From Flavobacteriales bacterium (GTDB lineage Bacteria; Bacteroidota; Bacteroidia; Flavobacteriales_F; PHOS-HE28): 64,000 nt of DNA. Location of the stretch: assembly GCA_026129465.1 (NCBI GenBank), contig JAHCIA010000001.1, positions 3,135,503-3,199,502 on the forward strand. The letters run 5' to 3'. Of the stretch, positions 34,701 to 42,127 are shown piece after piece. Position numbers and translations under genes: made by a program. Within the stretch, counting starts at the first letter, position 1. Each line of letters starts with the position of its first letter. Below the pieces are notes generated by a model that did not search any database, was not told the origin of the DNA, and was given only the letters and a program-made list of their open reading frames with translations.

Positions 34701-37439
34701 TGCGTGGAAGCGCCCGAATGTGTGCTGAGCGATCCGGAGGCCTATGCCACGGTGATCGCCGACGATAGCTTCTGCTGCGAAGTGCAGTGGGATGGTCTCT
34801 GCCAGAGCGCCTTCGACGCGATCAGCGATAGCTGCGGAGGGCAGTCCTGTGTGGAAGCGCCCAACTGTGTGTTGGCCGATCAAGCCGCCTACAACACCGT
34901 GGTGGCCAATGATCCTTTCTGCTGCGAGACGTTCTGGGATGGCCTCTGCCAGAGCGCCTTCGACGAGATCAGCGACAGCTGCACCGGAAGTGGTGTGGGT
35001 CCTTGCTGCTCCAGCCACCAAGGTGTGGGTTGTGAGGACGCCGCCTGCCAAGCCGTGATCTGCGCGTCGGATCCCTTCTGCTGCAATACGCAATGGGATG
35101 GCATCTGCGCCGGTTCTGCGCTTGCCAACGCGAACGCTGGGGGTGCCTGTGCGGACGTGAGCAACTGTCCGAGCGGGCCACCCCCGCCGCCGGAGTGCGT
35201 GGAAGCGCCCGAATGTGTGCTGAGCGATCCGGAGGCCTATGCCACGGTGATCGCCGACGATAGCTTCTGCTGCGAAGTGCAGTGGGATGGTCTCTGCCAG
35301 AGCGCCTTCGATGCGATCAGCGACAGCTGCACGGGACCTGTCTGCGTGGAAGTGCCCGCGTGCGTGGCCGCCGACCAGGCCGCCTATGAGACGGTGGTCG
35401 CCGCCGACTCCTGGTGCTGCGAGGTGGAGTGGGACTTCATCTGCCAGGATGCCTTCGACGCGATCAGCGACAGCTGCACGGGACCTGTCTGCGTGGAAGC
35501 TCCTGCCTGCGTGCTGAGCGATCCCGAGGCCTATGCTGCGGTGCTGGCCGTGGATCCCTTCTGTTGCGAAACGGCATGGGATCTCATCTGCCAGGCGCAG
35601 TTCGATGAGTTGAGCGACGCCTGCGTGCCACCTCCGCCTGTCTGCGTGGAAGTGCCCGAGTGCGTGGCCGCCGACCAAGCCGCCTATGAGACAGTGGTCG
35701 CCGCCGACTCCTGGTGCTGCGAGGTGGAGTGGGACTTCATCTGCCAGGATGCATTCGACGCGATCAGTGACAGCTGCACGGGACCTGTCTGCGTGGAAGC
35801 TCCTGCCTGCGTGCTGAGCGATCCCGAGGCCTATGCTGCGGTGCTGGCCGTGGATCCCTTCTGTTGCGAAACGGCATGGGATCTCATCTGCCAGGCGCAG
35901 TTCGATGAGTTGAGCGACGCCTGCGTGCCACCTCCGCCTGTCTGCGTGGAAGTGCCCGAGTGCGTGGCCGCCGACCAGGCCGCCTATGAGACGGTGGTCG
36001 CCGCCGACTCCTGGTGCTGCGAGGTGGAGTGGGACTTCATCTGCCAGGATGCCTTCGACGCGATCAGCGACAGCTGCACGGGACCTGTCTGCGTGGAAGT
36101 GCCTGCCTGTGTAGCCGCCGACCAGGCCGCCTATGAGACGGTGGTCGCCGCCGATCCCTTCTGCTGCGAGTCGGGTTGGGACTCCATCTGCCAGGATGCC
36201 TTCGACGCGATCAGCGACAGCTGCACGGGACCTGCCTGCGTGGAAGTGCCTGCCTGTGTAGCCGCCGACCAGGCCGCCTATGAGACGGTGGTCGCCGCCG
36301 ACGCCTGGTGCTGCGAGGTGGAGTGGGACTTCATCTGCCAGGAGGCCTTCGACGCGATCAGCGACAGCTGTACGGGACCTGTCTGCGTGGAAGTGCCCGA
36401 TTGCGTGGCCGCCGACCAGGCCGCCTACAACACTGTGGTGGCCGATGATCCATTCTGCTGCGAGTCCGGTTGGGACTTCATCTGCCAGGAGGCCTTCGAC
36501 GCGATCAGTGACAGCTGCACGGGACCTGTCTGCGTGGAAGCTCCTGCTTGCGTGCTGAGCGATCCCGAGGCCTATGCTGCGGTGCTGGCCGCGGACGCCT
36601 TCTGCTGTGACACATTCTGGGATGGCCTCTGTCAGACGCAATTCGATGCGCTGAGTGATGCCTGTGGTGGTCCGTCCTGCGTGGAAGCGCCTGCCTGCGT
36701 GCTGGCCGATCAGGCCGCCTATGAGACTGTGGTCGCCGCCGACCCCTTCTGCTGCAATACGCAGTGGGATGGTATCTGCCAGGATGCCTTCGACGCGATC
36801 AGCGACAGCTGCACGGGACCTGTCTGCGTGGGAGTGCCCGAGTGCGTGGCCGCTGACCAGGCCGCCTACAACACTGTGGTGGCCGATGATCCATTCTGCT
36901 GCGAGACGTTCTGGGATGGCCTCTGCCAGAGCGCCTTCGACGCGATCAGCGACAGCTGCGATGGTGGTGTATCCCTGAACCCCTGCTGCACCAGCCACAC
37001 CGGAACTGGATGTGAGGATGCGGCCTGCCAATCCTTCATCTGCGCTGCCGACCCCTTCTGCTGCAACACGCAGTGGGATGGGCTCTGCTCGGGTGCCGCC
37101 ATTGCCAATGCGGGCAACGGTGGTGTATGCTCTGGTGTGAGCAACTGCCCCAGTGGCGGTGGTATCATACAGGAAGACCCCGTGGCACTCTCCTTCACCA
37201 TGTGGCCCAACCCCACCAACCAGTTCCTCTTCGTGAAGGCGGAGGCCGATCTGGATCCTGACGCCCGCATCGAGCTGACGGTGTGGAGCATGCAGGGCGC
37301 GCAGGTGATGCCCACCAGCCAGATGATGGATCGTGAACGCACGGTGATCGACGTGTCCAACCTCACGCCGGGCCAGTATCTGCTGCGCATGGTGGTGGGC
37401 GACCAGGTCGTGATCGACCGCTTCATGAAGATGGATTGA
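31710..37439 (+). CDS. Giant T9SS-secreted cysteine-rich repeat protein (1909 residues)
   Basis: Paralogue of the preceding gene with the same N-terminal block. Order: a long basic N-terminus and hydrophobic signal segment (LAAALLPVSMYLLTLPALA); the shared domain (about 48-220); three of the ~128-residue repeats (to about residue 600); then 23 cysteine-rich modules carrying the motif CCxxxWDxxC (about 602-1815). These come in two kinds: about 49 residues (CVEAPECVLSDPEAYATVI, DPFCCETFWDGLCQSAFD, ISDSC) and about 60 residues (CCSSHQGVGCEDAACQAVIC, CCNTQWDGICAGSALANANAGG). A type A sorting domain follows (MWPNPTNQFLFVKAEA ... IDRFMKMD). Each module has about six cysteines, so the protein should be heavily disulfide-bonded outside the cell. 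ATG 31710 was chosen for the best signal peptide; the frame is open from 31629. Function unknown. Confidence 0.87.
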   Translation: MSDRSLPPAFAFRCLPRYQRWLAAALLPVSMYLLTLPALAGEGFAILTGDDCQLRTQTQGGWGAPPNGNNPGAYLHANFAGAFPGGVTIGCENTLVFTSAQAITNFLPSGGPPSVLPSGTWVNPTGYGNVLAGQLLAATISVGMDAYDPGFGASSTLLGNAIVASGPFAGWTVNAVLAAANDFIGGCGGSYTAPQFNSVLTAINENFTGGNTNNGFLICSESEECEAYAGTLAGFKPTDCLQEGGTAIGGIPIGDAVVPPGYQIAWVLTQGPGLVIIEVRDIPIFDVYAEAFYTIHTLVYNPATLDLTSIVLGVTTGFDIAALLIENGGDICASLDVTGTSVLVENPDAGSLTGFKDEDCLEEGGTVIGATPNGDMHVPPGYQVLYVLTQGPGLVIVDVSPAPFFTVNDLGLYTIHTLVYDPATLNLGGVVIGVTTGFEVNSLLIQGGGVICAALDVAGAPIDIIDCPDEECEADAGTLSYDGGEWPCLSEGGSVALSATPNGDAVVPAGYQVLYVLTQGPGLVIVDVSADPSFSVSTAGSYTIHTLVYDPATLDLSIVVPGVTTGFDVNSLLIQGGGEICGNLDVAGVSFEVENCPPPPAGPCCTSNGTPGCDDAACQAVICASDPFCCNTQWDGICAGSALANANAGGACADVSNCPSGPPPPPECVEAPECVLSDPEAYATVIADDSFCCEVQWDGLCQSAFDAISDSCGGQSCVEAPNCVLADQAAYNTVVANDPFCCETFWDGLCQSAFDEISDSCTGSGVGPCCSSHQGVGCEDAACQAVICASDPFCCNTQWDGICAGSALANANAGGACADVSNCPSGPPPPPECVEAPECVLSDPEAYATVIADDSFCCEVQWDGLCQSAFDAISDSCGGQSCVEAPNCVLADQAAYNTVVANDPFCCETFWDGLCQSAFDEISDSCTGSGVGPCCSSHQGVGCEDAACQAVICASDPFCCNTQWDGICAGSALANANAGGACADVSNCPSGPPPPPECVEAPECVLSDPEAYATVIADDSFCCEVQWDGLCQSAFDAISDSCGGQSCVEAPNCVLADQAAYNTVVANDPFCCETFWDGLCQSAFDEISDSCTGSGVGPCCSSHQGVGCEDAACQAVICASDPFCCNTQWDGICAGSALANANAGGACADVSNCPSGPPPPPECVEAPECVLSDPEAYATVIADDSFCCEVQWDGLCQSAFDAISDSCTGPVCVEVPACVAADQAAYETVVAADSWCCEVEWDFICQDAFDAISDSCTGPVCVEAPACVLSDPEAYAAVLAVDPFCCETAWDLICQAQFDELSDACVPPPPVCVEVPECVAADQAAYETVVAADSWCCEVEWDFICQDAFDAISDSCTGPVCVEAPACVLSDPEAYAAVLAVDPFCCETAWDLICQAQFDELSDACVPPPPVCVEVPECVAADQAAYETVVAADSWCCEVEWDFICQDAFDAISDSCTGPVCVEVPACVAADQAAYETVVAADPFCCESGWDSICQDAFDAISDSCTGPACVEVPACVAADQAAYETVVAADAWCCEVEWDFICQEAFDAISDSCTGPVCVEVPDCVAADQAAYNTVVADDPFCCESGWDFICQEAFDAISDSCTGPVCVEAPACVLSDPEAYAAVLAADAFCCDTFWDGLCQTQFDALSDACGGPSCVEAPACVLADQAAYETVVAADPFCCNTQWDGICQDAFDAISDSCTGPVCVGVPECVAADQAAYNTVVADDPFCCETFWDGLCQSAFDAISDSCDGGVSLNPCCTSHTGTGCEDAACQSFICAADPFCCNTQWDGLCSGAAIANAGNGGVCSGVSNCPSGGGIIQEDPVALSFTMWPNPTNQFLFVKAEADLDPDARIELTVWSMQGAQVMPTSQMMDRERTVIDVSNLTPGQYLLRMVVGDQVVIDRFMKMD
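31851..33145 (+). repeat. Long direct repeat, copy 2 (partner 26411-27705)
   Basis: Second copy of the 1295-base block, lying in the second giant cargo gene and in the same frame. Together with copy 1 it offers a substrate for recombination that would delete or duplicate 5440 bases. Confidence 0.93.
33513..35330 (+). repeat. Tandem 495-bp coding repeats
   Basis: Higher-order unit of 495 bases (165 codons) containing three CCxxxWDxxC modules. Identical landmarks (CCTTGCTGCT) end at 34020, 34515 and 35010. The first copy differs at its start, the last is cut short, and the middle copies are nearly identical in DNA. Confidence 0.9.
35339..36960 (+). repeat. Tandem 300-bp and ~147-bp cysteine-module repeats
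   Basis: The sequence TCTGCGTGGAAGTGCCCG recurs at 35641 and 35941, with a close variant at 35341, marking a 300-base two-module unit. Beyond 36090 the units shorten to about 147 bases (49 codons), each one CCxxxWDxxC module with drifted sequence. Confidence 0.85.
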
Positions 37440-37462
37440 CCATCGCCTGTTGACCTCCTGAG

Positions 37463-37507
37463 CGGGGCCCGGATCGATCGGCGGATGCCGTTTCGGTCCG
37501 GGCCCCG
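37463..37507 (+). terminator. Terminator after the second giant cargo gene
   Basis: 11-bp stem CGGGGCCCGGA (37463-37473) and TCCGGGCCCCG (37497-37507), 24 bases past the stop codon. Confidence 0.75.
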
Positions 37508-37569
37508 GCCTTTGCGTGCGGGTATTGCAGTTCCATGACGGAACAGGCCCATTCCGACCGATCCGGCTA

Positions 37570-37601
37570 TTGTCCCGCCGTGTTCTCCAGGTGTTGCTTT
37601 G
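37570..37601 (+). promoter_or_regulatory. Possible promoter of the HmuY-like locus
   Basis: TTG at 37570-37572, a 21-base spacer and TTGCTTTG at 37594-37601 (one mismatch to TAnnTTTG). The ATG follows 31 bases later. Confidence 0.35.
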
Positions 37602-37631
37602 CGGCCCGAAACACGACACACCTGCGGGATC

Positions 37632-38876
37632 ATGCGATATACTACGCTCATCACCATCGCGATGCTGACTTGCCAGCTCGCCGCCCAGGACCCGGTCACG
37701 GTCACCACCGCTCCCGGGAACGCCATGCGAACCTTCTACAGCCTGCAGAACGGGGTGGTGGACAGCCGCCCCATGGCCGAATGGGACCTGGCCTTCGAGA
37801 TCACCGGCATCACCGGCAGCATCCAGGCCAACACCGCCAAGGGCATCCAACTCTACAAGGCACCCTATTCCATCGCCCAATGGGCCACGCTGGACACCAC
37901 CGGTCTGGCCGCAGGTTGGCCGCAGCAGCACAACAGCGAGACCGATTGGAGCAGTGGCGCCTTCAACCAGGATCTCACCAGCAACCCTTTCGACCTGGGC
38001 TGGGGCATCTACAACATGATCACCCACAATGTCGTCGGCGACAGCTGTTTCGTGATCAAGCTCGCCGATGGCCAATGGAAAAAACTCCGCATCGACGGCT
38101 ATGCCAGCGCCACCGACAGTTACACCTGGACCTGGGCCGATCTGGACGGCGGCAACGCGCAGAGCAACTCCCTCGTGCGGTCCCAGTTCGCCGGGCGCAA
38201 CTTCGGCTACGTCTCCCTGGAGAGCAACAACGTCTTCGATGGCGAGCCGCCGGCGAACACCTGGGACCTCCTCTTCACACGCTACATGGCCTTCGTGCCC
38301 TTCCCGGTGCCCTCGATGTATCCGGTGGCCGGTGTCCTGCAGAACCGGGACATCCCCGTGCGCCGCGTGAACGGCGTCACTCCGGCTTACAACGATTGGA
38401 GCAGTGGACCCTTCAGCGATGCGATCAACGGCATCGGCTTCGACTGGAAGACCTTCAACCAGCAGACCTTCCAGTGGGAGTATGCCACCGATCGCGTGCA
38501 CTTCGCGCAGGACCGTTCGGGCAACATCTGGAAGCTCGTCTTCATGGCCTATGGTGGCAACGCCACGGGCGACATGACCTTCACGCAGGAGATGGCCAGC
38601 GCCACGGGGATCGATGCGCCCACGTCAGGTGTTCTCGCGATCTGGCCGAACCCGGTGCGCGATGGCCATTTGAATGTGCTCCTCGATGGCCAGTCCCCCA
38701 CGGCGAACGTGGTACTGCATGATGCCTGTGGCCGCATGGTGCGGGAGCAGCGGCTCAATGGCCTCGCCCATGGTGTGGCCGCATCGGTCGATGTCAGTGG
38801 TCTCGCACGTGGCATCTATGTCGTGCGGATCCAGAGCGAGGGCCACGCGCACAGCACCCGCATCGTGGTGGAATGA
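37632..38876 (+). CDS. HmuY-like secreted protein with T9SS type A sorting domain
   Basis: A 414-residue exported protein. Signal peptide (TLITIAMLTCQLAAQ), then an HmuY-like region. Its family features are a WDLAF core (MAEWDLAFEITG), a second WDLLFTRYMAFVP stretch, YPVAGVLQNRDIPVRRV, and a late GFDWKTFNQQTF and KLVFMAYGG. HmuY proteins bind haem at the cell surface and hand it to a TonB-dependent receptor. From about residue 330 comes a sorting domain (LAIWPNPVRDGHLNVLL, GIYVVRIQSEG). The receptor gene follows 24 bases on, and a second HmuY-like protein after it, so haem uptake is the best guess. Family membership is judged by eye and is moderately sure. ATG 37632 fits the signal peptide. 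Confidence 0.7.
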   Translation: MRYTTLITIAMLTCQLAAQDPVTVTTAPGNAMRTFYSLQNGVVDSRPMAEWDLAFEITGITGSIQANTAKGIQLYKAPYSIAQWATLDTTGLAAGWPQQHNSETDWSSGAFNQDLTSNPFDLGWGIYNMITHNVVGDSCFVIKLADGQWKKLRIDGYASATDSYTWTWADLDGGNAQSNSLVRSQFAGRNFGYVSLESNNVFDGEPPANTWDLLFTRYMAFVPFPVPSMYPVAGVLQNRDIPVRRVNGVTPAYNDWSSGPFSDAINGIGFDWKTFNQQTFQWEYATDRVHFAQDRSGNIWKLVFMAYGGNATGDMTFTQEMASATGIDAPTSGVLAIWPNPVRDGHLNVLLDGQSPTANVVLHDACGRMVREQRLNGLAHGVAASVDVSGLARGIYVVRIQSEGHAHSTRIVVE

Positions 38877-38900
38877 TGCACGGACCGTACCGTACCCGCG

Positions 38901-41156
38901 ATGCTTCGTGCACTGACCATCATCCACGTGTCGCTGACCCTTCCGCTGGCGGCGCAGGTGGAGGTGCGGGTGCGTGAGGCCGGAACAGGTACGGGTATCC
39001 CTTACGCCCACATCGCCTGGCAGCCCCTTGGCGGTGGTCCGGGGGCGATGGCGGTGAGCGGCCCGGATGGAAATGCGAGCCTGCCCCTGCATGACGACAT
39101 GATGCGCCAAGGCGTGGCGCTGCGTGTGAGCTTCCTGGGCTATCAGGCCCGGCAGGACACGTTGTACACATTGGCCCCGGTCATCTGTGACCTGGAGCGT
39201 GCGCTGTTCTCGCTGAACGAGCTGGTGGTGACCGGGCAATACGCGCCGAACACCCCGGAGCGTGCCGTGCACAAGGTGCGCGTGATCGATGCCGCACGTT
39301 TCCAACGCATGGCCGCGAACAATTTGGCCGAAGGGCTTCGCAACGAACTGAACATCCGTCTGCGGCAGGACAACATCCTGGGCACCTCCATGAGCATGCA
39401 GGGCCTCGGGGGGGAGAACGTGAAGATCCTCATCGATGGCGTGCCGGTCATCGGCAGGCTGGACGGCAACATCGATCTCGCGCAACTGGACCTCACGGGC
39501 ATCGAGCGCGCCGAGATCATCGAAGGACCGCTGAGCGTGAGTTACGGCACGAACGCGCTGGCGGGCACCATCAACCTCATCACCAAGCGCGGAGGAGCTG
39601 TGCCCGCCACACTGAAGGCGGTGACCCATGCCGAGCACATCGGCAGGTTGAACACCACCGTCACCGCCACGCGGCAGTACCGCGACAACGAACTGGCGAT
39701 CACCGCAGGGCGCAACTTCTTCGGAGGTTGGGATCCCGGACAGGGCGGCTTCCCCGATCTCTCGCCCGCACCGGCCGACACGAACCGCTTCCAGCAATGG
39801 AAACCCCGCGAGCAGTTCTTCGCACGTTTGGGCCACCGCTGGAACGGGCAGCGCTGGAGCATCGGCTACAAGGGCGAGGCCATGCACGACCGCATCGTCA
39901 ACCGGGGCATGCCCAGAGCACCGTATTTCGAGACCGCCTTTGATGAGCGGTACCTCACCCTGCGGCTGGACAATGCCGTCTTCGCCGAAGGTCGCCTGTC
40001 AAAAGGCCGCCGCATCAACGCGCTGGCCGCGCACAACCGCTTCATTCGCACCCGCAACACTTGGTTCCGCGACCTTACCACACTGGGCGAGCAGCTCGCG
40101 GACATCGCCGGCATGCAGGATACCTCGCGCTTCACGCTCACCAACGTGCGCGCGGTCCTCAGCGCCGCGCCGGACAGCGGACGTGTCAGCTATGAAGCGG
40201 GCATCGACATCAACTTGGAATCCGGGTCCGGCGACCGCATCGATGAGGGGGTGCGGAACATCGGCGACCTCGCGGCCTTCGCCAGCATGGAGTACCGGCC
40301 ATCGGACCAGCTGACCCTCAGGCCAGGGCTCCGCTACGCCTACAACACGCGCTACGGAGCCCCATTGATACCCTCGCTCAACCTGCGCTGGCGCATGGAT
40401 GACCGTTTCACGATGCGCGCCTCCTATGCCCGGGGTTTCCGTGCACCCAGCCTGAAGGAACTCTTCTTCTTTTTCGTGGACGTGAACCACGACATTACGG
40501 GCAACCCCGACCTGCGCGCCGAGCGTTCGCACAACTTCGCCGGAGGACTCACCTATCGCCACGCCAGGGAGAAGGTCGTCTACCTCAGTGAGGTGGGTCT
40601 GTTCCACAACCGCATCAGCGACCTGATCACCCTGGCGCAGGTCAGCGGCGCGCGCTTCAGCTATGTGAACGTGGGCGACCTCCGCACTGCGGGCGGCACG
40701 CTCGGCGCCAGTTGGGACAACGGCCATTGGATCGCCTCCATCGGCGGCGGGCTGACCGGCAGGTATGATGCGCTCGCCGCGGAAAGGGATGAGCCCTGGC
40801 TCTGGTCGCCCGAGGTGCGCGCCTCCATTACCCGCCATTGGATGCGCAGTGGATGGACCGCATCGCTGTTCTGGAATTACCAGGGCGAATTGGCCAACTA
40901 CGTGCAGTTGTCCGACACGGAACTCGCACGAGGCTTCATCGCGCCGTTCCATTTGGCCGACGCCACCCTGGGCAAGCGGATCCTGGGCAAGCGCATGCTG
41001 CTCTCCGGCGGATGCAAGGACCTGCTCGACGTGCGCAACGTGGAAGCCGCCATCGCCGGAGGTGTGCACGCGGTGGGTGGCAACAGCGTACCCATGACCA
41101 CGGGCCGCACCTGGTTCCTGCGGCTTGAACTGGATCTCAATAAGAAGGCAGCATGA
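38901..41156 (+). CDS. TonB-dependent outer-membrane receptor (haem/siderophore type)
   Basis: A 751-residue receptor. Signal peptide (ALTIIHVSLTLPLAAQ), a carboxypeptidase-regulatory-like N-terminal domain (about 20-105, with VSFLGYQARQDTLY), then the plug (ELVVTGQYAPNTPERAVHKV, GGENVKILIDGVPVIGRLDG, ERAEIIEGPLSVSYGTNALAG). The barrel that follows contains the haem/siderophore-receptor-like stretch YARGFRAPSLKELFF ... ITGNPDLRAERS. It lies between two HmuY-like genes and overlaps the second by 4 bases, which favours haem as substrate, similar to the HmuR-HmuY pair. The substrate is inferred. Confidence 0.88.
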   Translation: MLRALTIIHVSLTLPLAAQVEVRVREAGTGTGIPYAHIAWQPLGGGPGAMAVSGPDGNASLPLHDDMMRQGVALRVSFLGYQARQDTLYTLAPVICDLERALFSLNELVVTGQYAPNTPERAVHKVRVIDAARFQRMAANNLAEGLRNELNIRLRQDNILGTSMSMQGLGGENVKILIDGVPVIGRLDGNIDLAQLDLTGIERAEIIEGPLSVSYGTNALAGTINLITKRGGAVPATLKAVTHAEHIGRLNTTVTATRQYRDNELAITAGRNFFGGWDPGQGGFPDLSPAPADTNRFQQWKPREQFFARLGHRWNGQRWSIGYKGEAMHDRIVNRGMPRAPYFETAFDERYLTLRLDNAVFAEGRLSKGRRINALAAHNRFIRTRNTWFRDLTTLGEQLADIAGMQDTSRFTLTNVRAVLSAAPDSGRVSYEAGIDINLESGSGDRIDEGVRNIGDLAAFASMEYRPSDQLTLRPGLRYAYNTRYGAPLIPSLNLRWRMDDRFTMRASYARGFRAPSLKELFFFFVDVNHDITGNPDLRAERSHNFAGGLTYRHAREKVVYLSEVGLFHNRISDLITLAQVSGARFSYVNVGDLRTAGGTLGASWDNGHWIASIGGGLTGRYDALAAERDEPWLWSPEVRASITRHWMRSGWTASLFWNYQGELANYVQLSDTELARGFIAPFHLADATLGKRILGKRMLLSGGCKDLLDVRNVEAAIAGGVHAVGGNSVPMTTGRTWFLRLELDLNKKAA

Positions 41157-42124
41157 GCGCCGCGCGGATCACCCTGGCGATCGCTTGCATGGCGATGCTC
41201 AGCGCCTGCATCAAGGAGGAGCTGCCCGTACCGGCCTACCCGCGCGGCGATGCGCGCGAAGTGCGTTTCTGCATGGGGCAGGGCTACCAGATGCAGTACT
41301 GGGTGGACCTGGGCAGCGGGGAGGCCGTGCGCGAGAACACCCTCATGGCCTGGGACCTCGCCTTCGAGGGCGGTCCGGAGGGTTGGCGCATCATGCTCAA
41401 TGGCGGGCGGTTGATGCTGGCGTGGGATACGGGCCTGCCGGTGATCGATGCGGCGGTGGACGTGCAGCAGACCGCGCTCCAGGGCCGGTTCGATGCTGCA
41501 AGCGGCCACCCGGACAGCACGGCCATCGGCGACTGGCGCAACACGCGCCCTTTGATCGTCATCGACATGGGCTACGATGCGCAGGGAAACCCCATCGGTC
41601 ATCGCCGCATCCGGCCGGTCGAGGTAAGTGCATCGGCCTACACGCTGGAATTGGCCCAGGCCGACGGCAGCGACGCTGTGATCGTTTCCGTGCCCAAGGA
41701 CCCGCAACGCCATTGGACCCATTTCGCTTTCGGGCAGGGCGCGCTGCAAGTGGCTCCTTCCAACGGCCAGTGGCACATCGTGCTCACCCGCTACACGCAC
41801 TTCTTCGCCGAGGACGATCTGCCCTACCTGGTGGTAGGGGCGTTCATCGATGGTGCCCATACACGCGTACTGCGGCTGCCGGACGCCGACTTCGCCACGG
41901 TGGAGCTCGCTGATACGCTCGGTCATCCCTTCCTGCGCCGCCGCGACATCATCGGCTACGACTGGAAGGAGTACGACTTCGATGCCGGCCGATACGAAGT
42001 GGATGCCCGCCGGGTGTACATCCTGCAAGTGTCCGATGGCCGCTTCTTCAAGCTGCGCTTCCTGGACTACTATGGCACCAGCGGCCAGGCCGGTTGTCCG
42101 CTTTTCGCCGTGCAGGCCCTGTGA
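41153..42124 (+). CDS. HmuY-like lipoprotein
   Basis: A 323-residue protein with a lipoprotein signal (lipobox LSAC, Cys19), so it is membrane-anchored after lipidation. The body has the HmuY-type pattern: MAWDLAFEGGPEGW, then WHIVLTRYTHFF, GYDWKEYDFDAGRYEV and FFKLRFLDYYG near the end. It would present haem to the receptor encoded just upstream; the two genes overlap by 4 bases (ATGA). Together with the T9SS-borne HmuY-like protein it gives this locus two related haem-binding candidates. Its stop codon is 3 bases from the stop of the convergent gene. Confidence 0.72.
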   Translation: MSAARITLAIACMAMLSACIKEELPVPAYPRGDAREVRFCMGQGYQMQYWVDLGSGEAVRENTLMAWDLAFEGGPEGWRIMLNGGRLMLAWDTGLPVIDAAVDVQQTALQGRFDAASGHPDSTAIGDWRNTRPLIVIDMGYDAQGNPIGHRRIRPVEVSASAYTLELAQADGSDAVIVSVPKDPQRHWTHFAFGQGALQVAPSNGQWHIVLTRYTHFFAEDDLPYLVVGAFIDGAHTRVLRLPDADFATVELADTLGHPFLRRRDIIGYDWKEYDFDAGRYEVDARRVYILQVSDGRFFKLRFLDYYGTSGQAGCPLFAVQAL

Positions 42125-42127
42125 GGA

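Noticed and set aside
33513-36960. Regular repeats that could suggest a CRISPR array or satellite DNA
   Set aside because: Units are 147-495 bases, without short repeat/spacer structure, all in one continuous reading frame; they are protein-coding repeats.
31752-38501. A 2249-codon open frame on the minus strand opposite the second giant cargo gene
   Set aside because: It is the shadow of a repetitive, high-GC coding sequence. Its product has no signal peptide or known domain, and its repeats mirror those of the real gene. The plus-strand gene has signal peptide, modules and sorting domain.
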